Shown: piece after piece, positions 26,319-38,136 of the stretch
Layout of the letters: every line of letters begins with the position of its first letter
How positions within the stretch are numbered: position 1 is the stretch's first letter
Assembly: GCA_003640385.1 (NCBI GenBank)
Contig: RCAB01000008.1
Location: 248,001 to 312,000 of the forward strand
DNA length: 64,000 nucleotides
Source of the DNA: Setaria digitata
Taxonomy: Eukaryota; Nematoda; Chromadorea; Rhabditida; Setariidae
Direction: 5' to 3'
Program-made: the position numbers and the translations under genes
Notes under the pieces: generated by a model
What the model saw: only the letters and a program-made list of their open reading frames with translations
The model's database searches: none
What the model was told of the DNA's origin: nothing

Positions 26319-27600
26319 TTTTCCATTACAAGCTAGTTAGGAAGAAAAAATGAAACTTTAAGATAGTTCTACTATTCAAATTATAATTAATTCTAATCTT
26401 AGCACAGAGCTTTTTTTTCACACTGCTGTTAAAAAAAAAAAGGAGAAAGGAGCCAGGTGAAATGTAATACGATCAAACAAATGTCACAGTGCCTAAGTTA
26501 TTTCCGTGCAGTATTGCAGCAGCAAATTTCTTACATCCCTATTTGATCGATCTAGAATACTGTTCCAGCCAATAATTCAATAAAATTAATTTTTCGTTAT
26601 CTGAAAAGTCTGAAAAAAACACCTCTGACAATTACTCTAAAGTTTATTTTAATGACATTCTTGTACCATTTAGAACCGTTAGTGTGAAAACGCCGAAAAA
26701 ATAACCACTTTACTAGATAATGCTTCAAGTAACTTGAGATTTTTACCTGGCAACAAAGTGTTGCATATTCACTCTCAAATATATCATTACACTAAAATAA
26801 CTGTACTACAACACTGAAGGATTTTGGTGCAGGATTACTTTTTCCTTTCATTTCCTGCGCTTTCTAAAAATCTCAGTGCTTTTTTGAAAATGCCATTTCC
26901 AACCGCAATTCTTTTTAAAGGCCTTCCTCCCTAAATCACTGCATATATAACCGCAGTCGAACTTAGTTTTTTTAAGTCCACCTTCCTGAACATAATTTAT
27001 ATCTACGAGAGTGAGCCATTTCGAAAATGGTACTTAAAAGCAAAAACTGCTTTTTTTTTTTTTTTTTAGCAAAAAATTCCGACTTCAATGCGTATTCTTA
27101 GTGAAAAAAATACTCATCAGTAAAGGTCTGAATTTTCAATACATTTTTACATGGTTGCTGCTACAATTTTGATGCTTAAAAAGAAATAGAGTCCTAGTTC
27201 TGATAATTAAAGCATTTCCGTCACATAGAATGAAGCTAATTTGAGAGATGATAACAAGAGTAGTCGAGAACGAATGAAAAATTTCTCTTCTTCCTCATCT
27301 TAGCCAAGTTATCATTCAGGACACTTGTTGCTTTCTTTGGAACTTCATTTCTTTTTCTGCAAAACTCATAAAGGTGCCTGCATTGTATGTTGTGATTTAA
27401 TGCGTCACTTCTGTTACTTTTATAATGGGATGAATTGCAGAAATCTCTTTGACTTCTTCAAGATTTGTGGCACAAATGAATAAACGTTGTTTATTGGGAT
27501 AAAGATACAACTTCACGTAAAACGTTTATTTCTATTAATTACCTATTCAATGAAATGACAAGTGGATGGAAGGTTACGTGAAACAAGTGCTGAGGGGTCA

Positions 27601-27739
27601 GTGAGTACGTGGATTAGTTACCTTACGGTAACGTCCGGAAACTCTAGATGTTTCGGGTAATCAGTTGTTGATGTGTCCGTTCCGCCGATGTGGCACTACA
27701 ATGCCATCATCACGGATACGCCGCAAGATTTTTTTTTTT
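27601..27739 (+). ncRNA. Candidate structured RNA ending in a T-run
   Basis: Three consecutive strong hairpins are visible. A 6-bp perfect stem GTTACC/GGTAAC spans 27617-27632 with loop TTAC. An 8-position stem with one mismatch pairs 27635-27642 with 27650-27657. A long hairpin pairs 27673-27680 with 27712-27719 (8 bp, one G-U). Inside it GATGTGGCA (27687-27695) pairs with TGCCA-T-CATC (27702-27711), a 9-bp stem with one bulge and loop CTACAA. A run of eleven T follows at about 27729-27739, as at a polymerase III terminator. No tRNA, U6, SRP, RNase P or spliced-leader signature was found. It could also be a palindromic repeat. Confidence 0.35.
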
Positions 27740-30405
27740 ACATTCAGTTTCATTTTCAATCAGCTTTACTGATGCTCTTCCACACTATCCATATGCTCAC
27801 CTCACCTTTTGCTTTCCTACTGTCTAATTAAGTGTCACCTGATAAAGCGTTTTGAAATGTAGATATTTAAAAAAAAAAGTGAGTGAAATCGTTGAATCTC
27901 TTTATCTAACAGTCTGAATAAGCTAAACAGAGGTACTTGGTTTGTACAGTTCACCTTTGATCTCAACAAAACATTGCTTGTTTCTATTTTCACTTTTTTA
28001 ACTTTGTGATTTCTCTGACTGTCTGCTCAGTTTGGGAACTTATCCAAACAACTGAATTCTAAGATTTCCAGTCGTATATTGCTGTCGGGATTTAGTATCC
28101 AGAATTAAAAGAAGCATAGTACAATGTTGTTTCAACAAAAGAGACACCAAAAACTAGAAGAGTTTAAAAATAACTTATATTTGCAGCTAATGAATTATTT
28201 TGCTAATTGCCAATAATAATAATAGCTGTTTACCTAAAAAATTTTTCCCAAGAATCGCTTTTCCATTCGTACCAAATTAAATGTTTATCACTTGTAGTTT
28301 TGAAGACGACGCTTATCCCAAAGAGTTCATAGCAAGCTTCCACGAATTAACTGGCTTGCATACACTAGATATACAGGTTTACACGTTTAGGCTTAATTAG
28401 TGTATCCTAAATTCGCTTTGCCGGAAGCATATCTCACTTATTCTATAACAAAATCAAGCGGTAATTTCGGTTGGAAATGACTTCAGTTATACTATTTTAT
28501 CATTTGCTATCATGTGCTTTAAATTAAATAGCTGCTTCACCTTCTAAGGATGGAGGAACCTTCTTCGTTCCTCAAAATATAGTGATGATAAAAAATCTTC
28601 CTCTATATCCAAACTCTTTTCTTACTATGATCTGCAAGTAGTCCTATCCTCTCTGATTTTAGTTCTTAAAGTTTTATTTGATATTGTAAAGGAAGGCCAA
28701 AAAAAGCTTATCTTTTGGCATACTTGATTTCTGAAGTGAAAGTATAGCATTAAATGAATGACGGATTATTTTTCATCTCTTCAATTACTTGAATGAAGAC
28801 TTCAAGTTGTATTTCTGATGCTATTGTAGTCGTATTATTTCTGAAAAGGGGAAATGCATTATTTCTTGGGCTTCTAGGATAGTTTTCGCCACTTATAAGT
28901 GATTACATTAGAGAGACTGAATTTTGCATATAAGCTATACCGTTTATACTAATCGTTAGTTATGGAGATATATATGATTCTCAGATTTGTTTCTATTTTG
29001 AATATGTACGAAAATGATGAAAAAGACGTAATACAAAAAATTTGCTTAAGATATTTCAGACTGAAAAGCAAGTGTTAATTTCGATACCAATACCCAGCAT
29101 AAGTCATAATGAATATTTTGTATTATAAGCAATTAATTGTAGACTAGCCAATCCTAAAAAACGGAAGACACTAATTTGCTCTTAATTTCACTTATACTGA
29201 AATGATATTGAGATGCAGCTTTTCCGCATTATCTGCTGCCCTTTCTTCACTGTGAAGGGTGGTGTAAATTTTCCGGTTTCAGTTATAAAGACATCAGTGA
29301 CACTGCAGAAGTCTATCGTCCTGACACTCAAAAATCGGGAAACAATTGGGAATACTAATGTGAGGTGTCTTAGACTGCAGAAAGAGACAGTGTTAGTAGC
29401 TCCTCTCAGTGACAGAAGAATGATAAGACGATTAACGATTATAATGTGTGAGCATAACTGAAATCCCACAACACAGAACCGCATCTTGCAGCAGGACAGA
29501 AGCAATTTCCGGAAAAACGAAAGGAACTGAATATGCTTAATCAGTGAACAATCGAAATAATGAAGCGAGAGGTGGAAGTGGAAGCATCGATACACTCTCC
29601 ACTGCATTCATTTCATTTCCTCATCCTCTTCACACCTCCAGGACTGCTACTGACATTATGTCGATTTCACTGAGCGCATTTCTGCCTGCACCACTGCGCA
29701 CATCTCCCATGTAGCTAAGATGTCATCGTATGGCCCGCGGGTCACTCTTAACTTTGCTCATTATTTCTTAAGCTTCCTTCTTTTTATTTCACCTTTGTAC
29801 ACCTTGTCTGCTCAACTGCTGACTCAATTTTCAACTTCTACCTGTGTACTTACTACACAAAGCATTGCAATGTTGATGTCTATTGAATTTGACGGAAGCG
29901 ATAAAGGTTGCGGGAAAGGACAACGACTAAGAATAATCGTTTGCAACTTAATGAAGAACAAAGAGTTTAGAAAGTAAATGAGTCTATTTCAAAGCAGCAT
30001 AGGATTCGATTTCTCAAAAATGAAATTTTCTGTTTTACCGCAAAAATCGTTCTCTTTTTATTTCTTTACGTTGAAAGTGTGAAATGTTAGATGGTACCTA
30101 GGGAAAGAGATTTAGAAATATATCTAGTATGGTTTTGATAACTGTTTAATTATTCTAAGATCTTTTTCCTAAACATGCCGAAGCTTCCGCAATATACAGT
30201 ATTTATTTTGTATTTCCTAGGTTTCAATATTCTCCATAGTATTATTCTGCAGCAGCAAGAGAATTTTTTCTTAAATTATTTGCATTCTATCACTTTTCAA
30301 TCGGTTCTCTCAAAACAATTTTATGTTTTTCGCCTCAGGATTCATATAGATCAAGTATGGCACGTGTAGGTGTTTATAAAAAGTGAACCTTATTAATATT
30401 AACAA

Positions 30406-30649
30406 GAAATTCTCGACTTCACTCTTTTGTATTTCCCAGTCCATTTCTCACTTTCAAATAATTACAAAAATTAGTAAATAGCGTATTCTCTCCATTCATC
30501 AGCTGCGAAATATTATTGTCGGTTACTCATTCAAAAATCTTTTGGTATATGAATGTCCTTTTAAAAGATTCATTTTACAATTTTATTCTCCCATTGGAAG
30601 AGAGAAATTCTCGACTTCTCTCTTTTGTATTTCCCAGTCCATTTCCCAC
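30406..30649. repeat. 46-nt direct repeat, period 198
   Basis: Copies at 30406-30451 and 30604-30649 differ at only two positions. They share GAAATTCTCGACTTC and TTTGTATTTCCCAGTCC. This looks like a recent local duplication or a fragment of a dispersed repeat. Confidence 0.85.
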
Positions 30650-31818
30650 TCACTTAATATTAATATCTTTTGGTTGCAGAGCTTAAAAAAAAATTTCCCT
30701 GTTGCTACTGTTTTTAATTCAGCCGATATTTTAAACTGAGCCTTGTAGAATTTTTAATTTAAATTTCTCAAACTAAATCATGTCGGGATGTTTTATTAAT
30801 TGTCGATGATCCATCCTTTTCAGCACTGATCCAACTGTTTTTTAATTTCTGAGCAGCTGTTTTCCAAACACCTAGAATAATACTGAGCCAATTGATATGG
30901 TCAACTGACAAAGTGGCTTTTTGACAGCATTGTTATGTTCAGAGAAAAAATGGGTTGGTTACTTGAATTGCTGAAAACAAAATGACATCTTTTTTGTTCT
31001 GGAATGAGTGTGGGCTGATGATATACGGTTGCTATGAATGTTATTATATGTGACTAATGAAAATGGCGTGCTCTGATTAAATATCTTTCATCAAATAGTA
31101 AGCAAAAAGTTCATCTAATTTTTATATTTTTGTGCCTACTAAGAAAGATAAATTCATGAATATTCAAGAGACACTTGCAATTAGAACTCTATCACTTTTC
31201 GTAATGAAGTTAAAGTAAATGTGCAAGTACGCAGCAAATAAAATTCACAGATTTACGTAGTGAAGGTCATCAAAAAGCATTTTCTTCTAATTTGATGCAC
31301 AAATTGGAATTTCAATTCCTTGAAATGAACGCTTTTTTAAATAAAGCCATGACTGGTGTAATGTTTAGTTTTGCATGCCCCACTCTTTCCAAACTAATTT
31401 GTATTTATTTCTTAAAGGAAAGTAAAAGGCTGAGCACAGATTCAAAGATTTCGGTGTTTTAAATAAATAATTCAGCACATATGTGTGAATTTGATAATTC
31501 GCTTGTTTATATCACTTTCTCTAATCCAAATAAGTAAAAGTGGAAACAGAAGTCTTATTGAATTGCTTGCACTCCGATACAATTTCAAATTTTGTTTTAA
31601 TTATCAAACTATTATATTTTCTTACTTTGTATATATATATAATTAAATATATATGTTGGCTGTAAGATTGCTGTTTATTTCAAACAAATGATCTGGGCTG
31701 ATATTGTTTTTCGTTTTTTTCTTTTTAGTAAGAATTTCCGATTTCTTCACAGCCAACTTCAATCGCTCCATTATTCTCATTTACCTTTACAAATTTAAAG
31801 CAGACATAAATTTTCAGA

Positions 31819-34800
31819 ATGAGAGATGCTAGCAAACTTGTAATAGACAGTGGCAATTTTGCGAATTTTAGCTACGATTATTATGAAGTTAGCACCTTTC
31901 TTCATTTCTTAGTTATCACATATGAAGTTCAGTAATCCTTGATCTGTCGGGTTAGTTTATCAATCAATACCATTCCGAAAGCCGGTAAAAGGTTACTGAA
32001 GTCAAGAAAGAGTATGATGTTGGGGTTTTGAAAGATATTAATTTTTTTAAAGTTAGGAATGAAGACTGAAAGCAAGACAGAACGCTTTCAAATTGGGAAG
32101 TGAAGTTTAGTTTAAACTATAAAATGAGGCGTAACGTAGCAAATTTCTAGCACAGCATAATAATTATCATCTGGAAATTATAAGAATAAGACTGGTTAAT
32201 TACAATGTTCATTTGTAAGTGCATTTAGGATGGTAGGAGTGCTGTGGGACTAGAATAGAGAAGGATATAAACTTTAATGAATACTTAGTAGCTAAAAAAA
32301 CAATTTTATTTCTTAGAAAAAAGATTCTGTTAACACTTTATTTCACTTAGTTGAGACTATGAAATTCAATTGAGAGTATGAGAAATTAAACTATCGACTC
32401 TACTGGCACAAAATTTTTTATAAAGACCTTCGCCAAAACTTTTTCTATAAAAGACTTTTATTGACAACAGTGCAGGTTTTAGCCTTTCTAAGCACTCAAA
32501 AAGCTTCATAATAAAGTGATAGACTTAGTGTAGGAAGAATCACTTTACAAATAATGAAATGCAAGCAGCTTTTGGGATTTTTTGAATCTAATTTTATAGT
32601 TTTATTAGGAAAGAAGTGATTGCTTCTTATATTTCATTAATTTATAATTTTCTGACACATTTTCTGCTAACAGATAGTGTTTTGGACAAAATCAATAAAA
32701 AGAAGAGAAGAGTGAGAAGTATAGGATTGAATTTGATTTCAGTACGTAGATGATCAAGATTTTCTGGCAAACGATCCGATCGTGAGGAATGTCGCCGCGG
32801 TAACTTTGCTTATTTACTTCTTCGCTCTTGTTGTTGGCATTCCAGCAAATATTTATGTGCTTATTCGGATGAAAAAATTGGCTAAGTATCTTTTGACTCT
32901 TATTAATTTATTTCTATCACATCAGTAATTTCGAAGCACTTGGTATCTTTCTTATTTTGTGCAATTATACTGACGTTCTGTGCAGCTAGCCTTTTAACCT
33001 GAAAAGTGTGAACACTTTTTGGACTGCAGATAATGTTCTCTTTTACTGTCACGTCCACAAGGTTTTTTTTAACTTGAATAACTAACTTTTATTACATGCA
33101 AAAGCCAGCAAGCCATTTCAGTTCCGAAAGCACACCTGAATTACCTTTTCAGGAATGATCGAGAAAGATACCGCAATGGTACTGGTATAGCACTATGCTC
33201 AATGGCAGCCGCTGACCTTTGTTCTTTATTGTTGATATTATCCCAGAATCTGATGCGACTTTATCCACAACTTGATAGCGATGAGCTGTTTATGCACTTC
33301 GTCTGTAAGGTACCACAGCTACGTAGTTTGCAAACTACTTTAACAAGACGCATCCTGTACGCTTCATTATGACGCAAGTGTGAAAATATGTAGCTCAGCC
33401 TATCTCCCAAGAAGATATCATAAGTTGCACACTTCTCAATATGGCAAAGTGTTTACTTAAGGATCTAGCTGTAAAATGCGATCGAATCACTTAAAGTGTT
33501 GCTAGAAGTAGGTGCTCAGCAGATGATTACGGCAGTAGAACTAAAGAATTCAAGTGTATTTACGGTGTTTCCCGCTATCATCTGCGGTGCTGCGGGAGAT
33601 ATGAATAAGCGAAATACTACTAAGAGTTTCTATCAGTTCTCGAAGAGATAAGAAGAGTAACAATCATCTCGGGTTATGAAAGTGGAGATCTCTATCGTAA
33701 TCTTCAACAGGGGAATCAATTACATAGAAGATTTCTCACAGAAGTTGGACGCATGTAGAAGAGGATAATAAATCGATAAAAAAGTTAGATGCTAGTAGAA
33801 ACGAAATTGATCAAAGTGATCACGGCGTCGTGATTGCAGCAGAAAGTTTTTGGAATAGAATGTTTGAGATTAGTTCATCCCAATCTCTCATAGGTACGTT
33901 ACTTTATTCTAAAGTGAAAATAGAATAAAATAAACTTCAGGTTGTGAATCGGACCAGTAAATCACTAGAAATGAATGTTCGGATAGTGGGCTTCACATTA
34001 GGAATGAAATAAGATATCTGAGCTTTACGATTCAAAGATTTTACTCAAAACTTTTCATCGCATCTAGTTCTAGTTACACGAAAATATCTCCGCTGAATCA
34101 ATAAATCAGATTAGCTGGGAAAGAACGAAAGCCGCCAGAAACATGAAATTCAAGTAAAAATTTGTGGATTCAATTTGATGAATGCCTCTGTCAATACGTA
34201 TCTCATGGAAAAGTTGAAAGTAAGATAACGGAAGCAAATGTTAAACCAAGTGTTCTAAACCATCCAACACTCTATCGGCTTTCAAATATTTATGAATTTG
34301 TTACGGATTGTTGCGAATGAGAGTCCGTCGGCTCATTAAGCTTTTAAGATCTCAGAAGAATTATTGCTGAAGCAGGAATTTATTCTAATTTTTTTCCTTT
34401 GGAAAGGCTTTCCGCGACAGAAATGAGTATTATTTCTTGGCTTCATTAGAAAAAAAAATGCATTAATGAAGAAGTACGCAAAGCAAATGGAATAACAGAG
34501 CAACGGGTGTCTAATTGGAATTTATTTTCCATATTTCTGATAAGAAGGCATCATTTGGAAAGAGAGAAGCTTCTTTTTAACCACAGCTCTTTGGCGCTGC
34601 TCTAGAAATGGAGTTCAGAAATGAGAAATAAATATTCATCGCAGAACATTCAGCGGAAACTGTTCATTTTCACAGGAATTAGACAGATTGCAAGAGATGA
34701 TTAAGTTAGATTCAAGAAGTGAACAATGAAAGCAGAGAAATCGGCTTGAATAGAACTACCAGAAATTATCTTTCTAATTAAAGCACTGAGTAGAACTAGG

Positions 34801-37099
34801 AGTAACTGATCTGAAAGAAGTCAGCAAAAAACATATTCAGAACACATTTCTCGTTTTTAGCCAGGGTAAAAGCATCATAGAGTAAACATACTTCTCCTGG
34901 AGTTGACGAGGCTGATGAATACTTATGCCAGCTTTCTTAACTACAGGATCTATAGTGAGGGAACCTTAAACGAAAAAAAGCTGCTTCTGATGAAATGAAA
35001 AAGATGCAAAAAGCATCGTTAGTCCATTGAACAAAAGGTGAAATATCAAAGTTTGAATATTAATTTGAAAGTTTGGTTGCAACCCTTTTCTATAAAATCT
35101 GCTTAATACAAAGTGGTAAGAAATTTTCAATTTGATTAAGATGATAATTAACCGACTAAATTTAAATTGATGACTGGAAAAACCTTATTCGTTGCCTTCA
35201 TCTAGCCGCTTCCTTTTCTATCAACTTGTGCTTTTCATTTACCTGTTACTTAAACAGTTACCTGTTCATTCCTTATTTACTTAGCAATTGCAGGCGGTAC
35301 TATTTTTAACGCATACAGTGACGGGAATTTCTGTTTGGTCGTGGCTTCTGCTTTCAACACTTCGTTACCTCGCCATAAGGCATCCGCTCTTCCATCTTAG
35401 GCTATGGCAAATGCCGTGTCGTGCTTTGTCATTCATTATTGTTAGTTAAACTCTTTTATCTTCTGAATATTGTTTTTCCTGAAAGATTATCGATAATAAT
35501 AAGAAAACCATATAAGAAGACTCCCATTTCCGTCACTTTTATAGCTTCAAAAAATAAGCAGCAATCAGTAGATGGTGAAGAGTAATTGCCAAGTACGATA
35601 CTGAAATCCCAGTTAACCTACCTCTATCTCTTAATTAGACATATCCGATCTAATTAAGCTTCAGATTCAGTCTTATTTGTCTTATATCATTCATTCAATT
35701 CGAATATAATAAAAGAATATGTTGAAGATAGTATCATTTGCGTTGAATGCTTGGCTTCTGTTGGCTGTCCATTCCACTCAATTCGGCTGCATTCAGCAGA
35801 CACTATTTCGATCACTTGTCTGGAACCGTTTGTTCCATATTGTCGAATGTACGTGGTCATTTTGTGTCCCCTGCTTACTTATTTTCATTATGGACATTTC
35901 AGTACTGATTAAGAGCACGTAAGTCATTTCTTTCTCAGCAAATAAATACCACAGTACATAATTCTTAATTTTTTTACAGTTTTTCTAAATGTCACAAGTA
36001 TATATACATATGTATATATAATGATAATTATAATGAATTCAACACCCTATAAATAATTATTTAGGACAGGCTCGTGTAATATTGGTCTAAAGCAATTATT
36101 TTCTGCCCAAAAAAGATCTGAAGAAACTTCTGAATCATTTAGTGTTGCTTGTAATTCCAGAAATATCCACGTACTTGTTCGAGTATGTTTACTAATAATT
36201 ATTCATTTTAATAATAAGCAATATTGCGAGAAAGAAAATAACTGCGTTGGAAAAGTTAGTTACTTCCAGCAACATCTGGTAGAGGCACCTATCATCTGAT
36301 TGCTTCTGTATTGCGACAATAAACAGTCATGCTTTTACATATTTTCGGCTAATTAATACCATTCAAATCTTATTAATTAAAGAGTAAGTGAAGTAATATA
36401 ACTACTGATGCAATATAGATATACTTAGAGGTTCATCTGTAATTTATTTGGTGGTTTCTTATAGCACAAGCATAGTCGTACATTGTGGAGGTGGTTGGCG
36501 ATTGCATTGATTTCCATAACATTGAATATACCGGAGAATATGTATCGATTGGTGATATTATTCGGAATGCCGGATGTTCATGAAGAAGCACTTCACTTCT
36601 CAGCACGGATGCTTGCACAAGCACTTTACTTCAGGTTTGCAGTCGACAGACTCTCACGCAAATTTTTCTGCTCTAAGGATTAACAAAGCGATCAAGTGAT
36701 CAGATGGCAGGTATTGCCAACTTATCCAAAAAAGTTGGGTGCATTACTTTCTACTGACACTCCTAAATTTATAAACTAGCATAAAACCATATAATTCACC
36801 AAGTGGTCCCATGTTTTTTTCAAATTTTTTTTCCTTGAGCAACAGCTACCTCCTCTGACCAAGTGTTTTCTTTCACAGTAGGCATACTTCCGCTTTCTTT
36901 GATTAATTTGTTAATGAATGAATGGCATATTCCAGTTATGAAACGACAACTCCTTATTACTTTTACTATTGATTTCAGCCAGTTTGCATTCAATGCTGTT
37001 TATTTGGCACTGTTCGTGTTCGACAAATCAACTAGACCAAAATCATATTTCGAGCATTCCACTGGTAGGAACTCGGTGTCGGTGCGGCAATCATGTTAG
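31819..37099 (+). CDS. Class A (rhodopsin-like) G protein-coupled receptor
   Basis: Eight exons join in phase to 375 codons plus TAG: 31819-31887, 32743-32885, 33153-33309, 35294-35440, 35716-35918, 36065-36182, 36465-36634 and 36979-37099. The ATG lies directly after TTTTCAGA. The short extracellular N-terminus has an NFS glycosylation site. TM1 has GIPANIYVLIRMKK, TM2 has CSMAAADLCSLLLIL, and a cysteine (FVCK) stands at the start of TM3. TM3 ends STLRYLAIRHP, so the DRY position reads L-R-Y. TM4-5 lie in exon 5, TM6 begins WRWLAIALISITLNIP, and TM7 reads FSQFAFNAVYLALFVF in place of NPxxY. The tail is short. The ligand is unknown. The style fits nematode orphan peptide-receptor-like GPCRs, but I cannot assign a subfamily. 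Intron 3 is almost 2 kb. Confidence 0.85.
33450..34700 (+). pseudogene. Decayed coding-like island inside the GPCR intron 3
   Basis: Protein-like text runs through this intron in shifting frames broken by stops. Segments include LEEIRRVTIISGYESGDLY (about 33630-33690), IAAESFWNRMFEISSSQSL (about 33835-33890), ITEANVKPSVLNHPTLYRL (about 34228-34285), DLRRIIAEAGIYSNFFP (about 34350-34400) and INEEVRKANGITEQRVSNW (about 34462-34520). Codon-like composition and long open stretches between stops suggest an eroded gene or mobile-element ORF inserted in the intron. I do not recognise the source. An old bacterial-endosymbiont insertion is possible but unsupported. Confidence 0.35.
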
Positions 37100-38136
37100 T
37101 GGTACAGATTTCAATTTATTTCAAATTAAAGAATAAAAGGTTCAAGAAAAAATCCTTTACTTTCAATTATTACCGAGGAATTACAATTAAATAGTTTTTA
37201 ACTTTGGACTGCAATCACAATTTCTCGTGAATATATTTAACTAATTCTGTACTGTTTATTTCGGACTAATTAATTTTTGAAAAAAAAAAGGGCAAAATCA
37301 ATCGAACAATTTTTTCAGCACGATGTCGCAAAATCTGTTCTGAAAAGGTATGTGGGCTAACAACAGTGTAGCAACGTAAAGAACTAAAAACTGATTGTTA
37401 TGTCAATCTAATTGATAACTTCCTCGTGTTATCACATGTCTGTTTTTTAAACTTATTGTAAAGCAATTTTGGTTTGATTTGTTTAATTAATCTTTCCTTT
37501 CATTTATTTGTATTCATTTCTCATTAAAGTTCAAAATTAGATAAAGAAGCAAATATCTGATCCTTTTCTAACTCTTAAAACATGCAGAATGTTGAAAATA
37601 TTCAGTTCCAAAAAACACCAAATAAGAATTGAAGAAGAACAGAAGGGCAAAAAATAAACAAAAGTTTCAATAATTAATTCGAAATCAAAATATTTTAAAA
37701 GATACTCTTAAACGTAACGTTTTTCATATTATTTAAAGTTTGACAAAAATCTTTTTTTTTGTCAGATTCTGCGAACAATTTTTATTTCAAATCACTAACT
37801 TTAATCTCTGTTTGCAGACGCAGTAGGAAGATAAAAATATCTCAGAATTTTGTCTGAATGGGATTATTCCATTTTTAAAGTTGTAGGTATTGCCGAGAAC
37901 AGGCTACGTGAGGATGAAGTAGACACAAACGAGAGTTCACGTAAGGAATTCCTACGTGTTGGCAGGATTTCCGTTTTTCATTTCAGAACAAAACTTTCAC
38001 TTTAATGATGCAAATTTTGAGCATATTCACATGCTCAATAATAATGCAAAATTCTGCTCGAACAAACAATATAAACTGAAGAGTAACTGGCTAGCTTGTC
38101 ATTTTTACTGATTTCAAAGTATAAGCAGGATTAATT
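37100..38136. other. Intergenic, nothing recognised
   Basis: AT-rich spacer between two plus-strand genes. It presumably holds the 3' end of the GPCR transcript and the promoter of the BTB gene. No motif or structure stands out. Confidence 0.5.

Larger units (their letters stand above)
25211..31818. other. Gene desert with scattered short repeats
   Basis: No multi-exon gene was recognised over about 6.6 kb. Open frames at 25213-25617 (-) and 29188-29607 (-) are the longest but lack motifs and splice context and are opposed by comparable frames on the other strand. Small direct repeats and one structured RNA candidate are listed separately. Part of it probably serves as upstream sequence for the GPCR gene. 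Confidence 0.5.

Noticed and set aside
29188..29607. 139-codon minus-strand open frame
   Set aside because: Composition is like random sequence with many Cys, Phe and Leu, no domain is seen, and a comparable frame lies on the opposite strand. No splice context.
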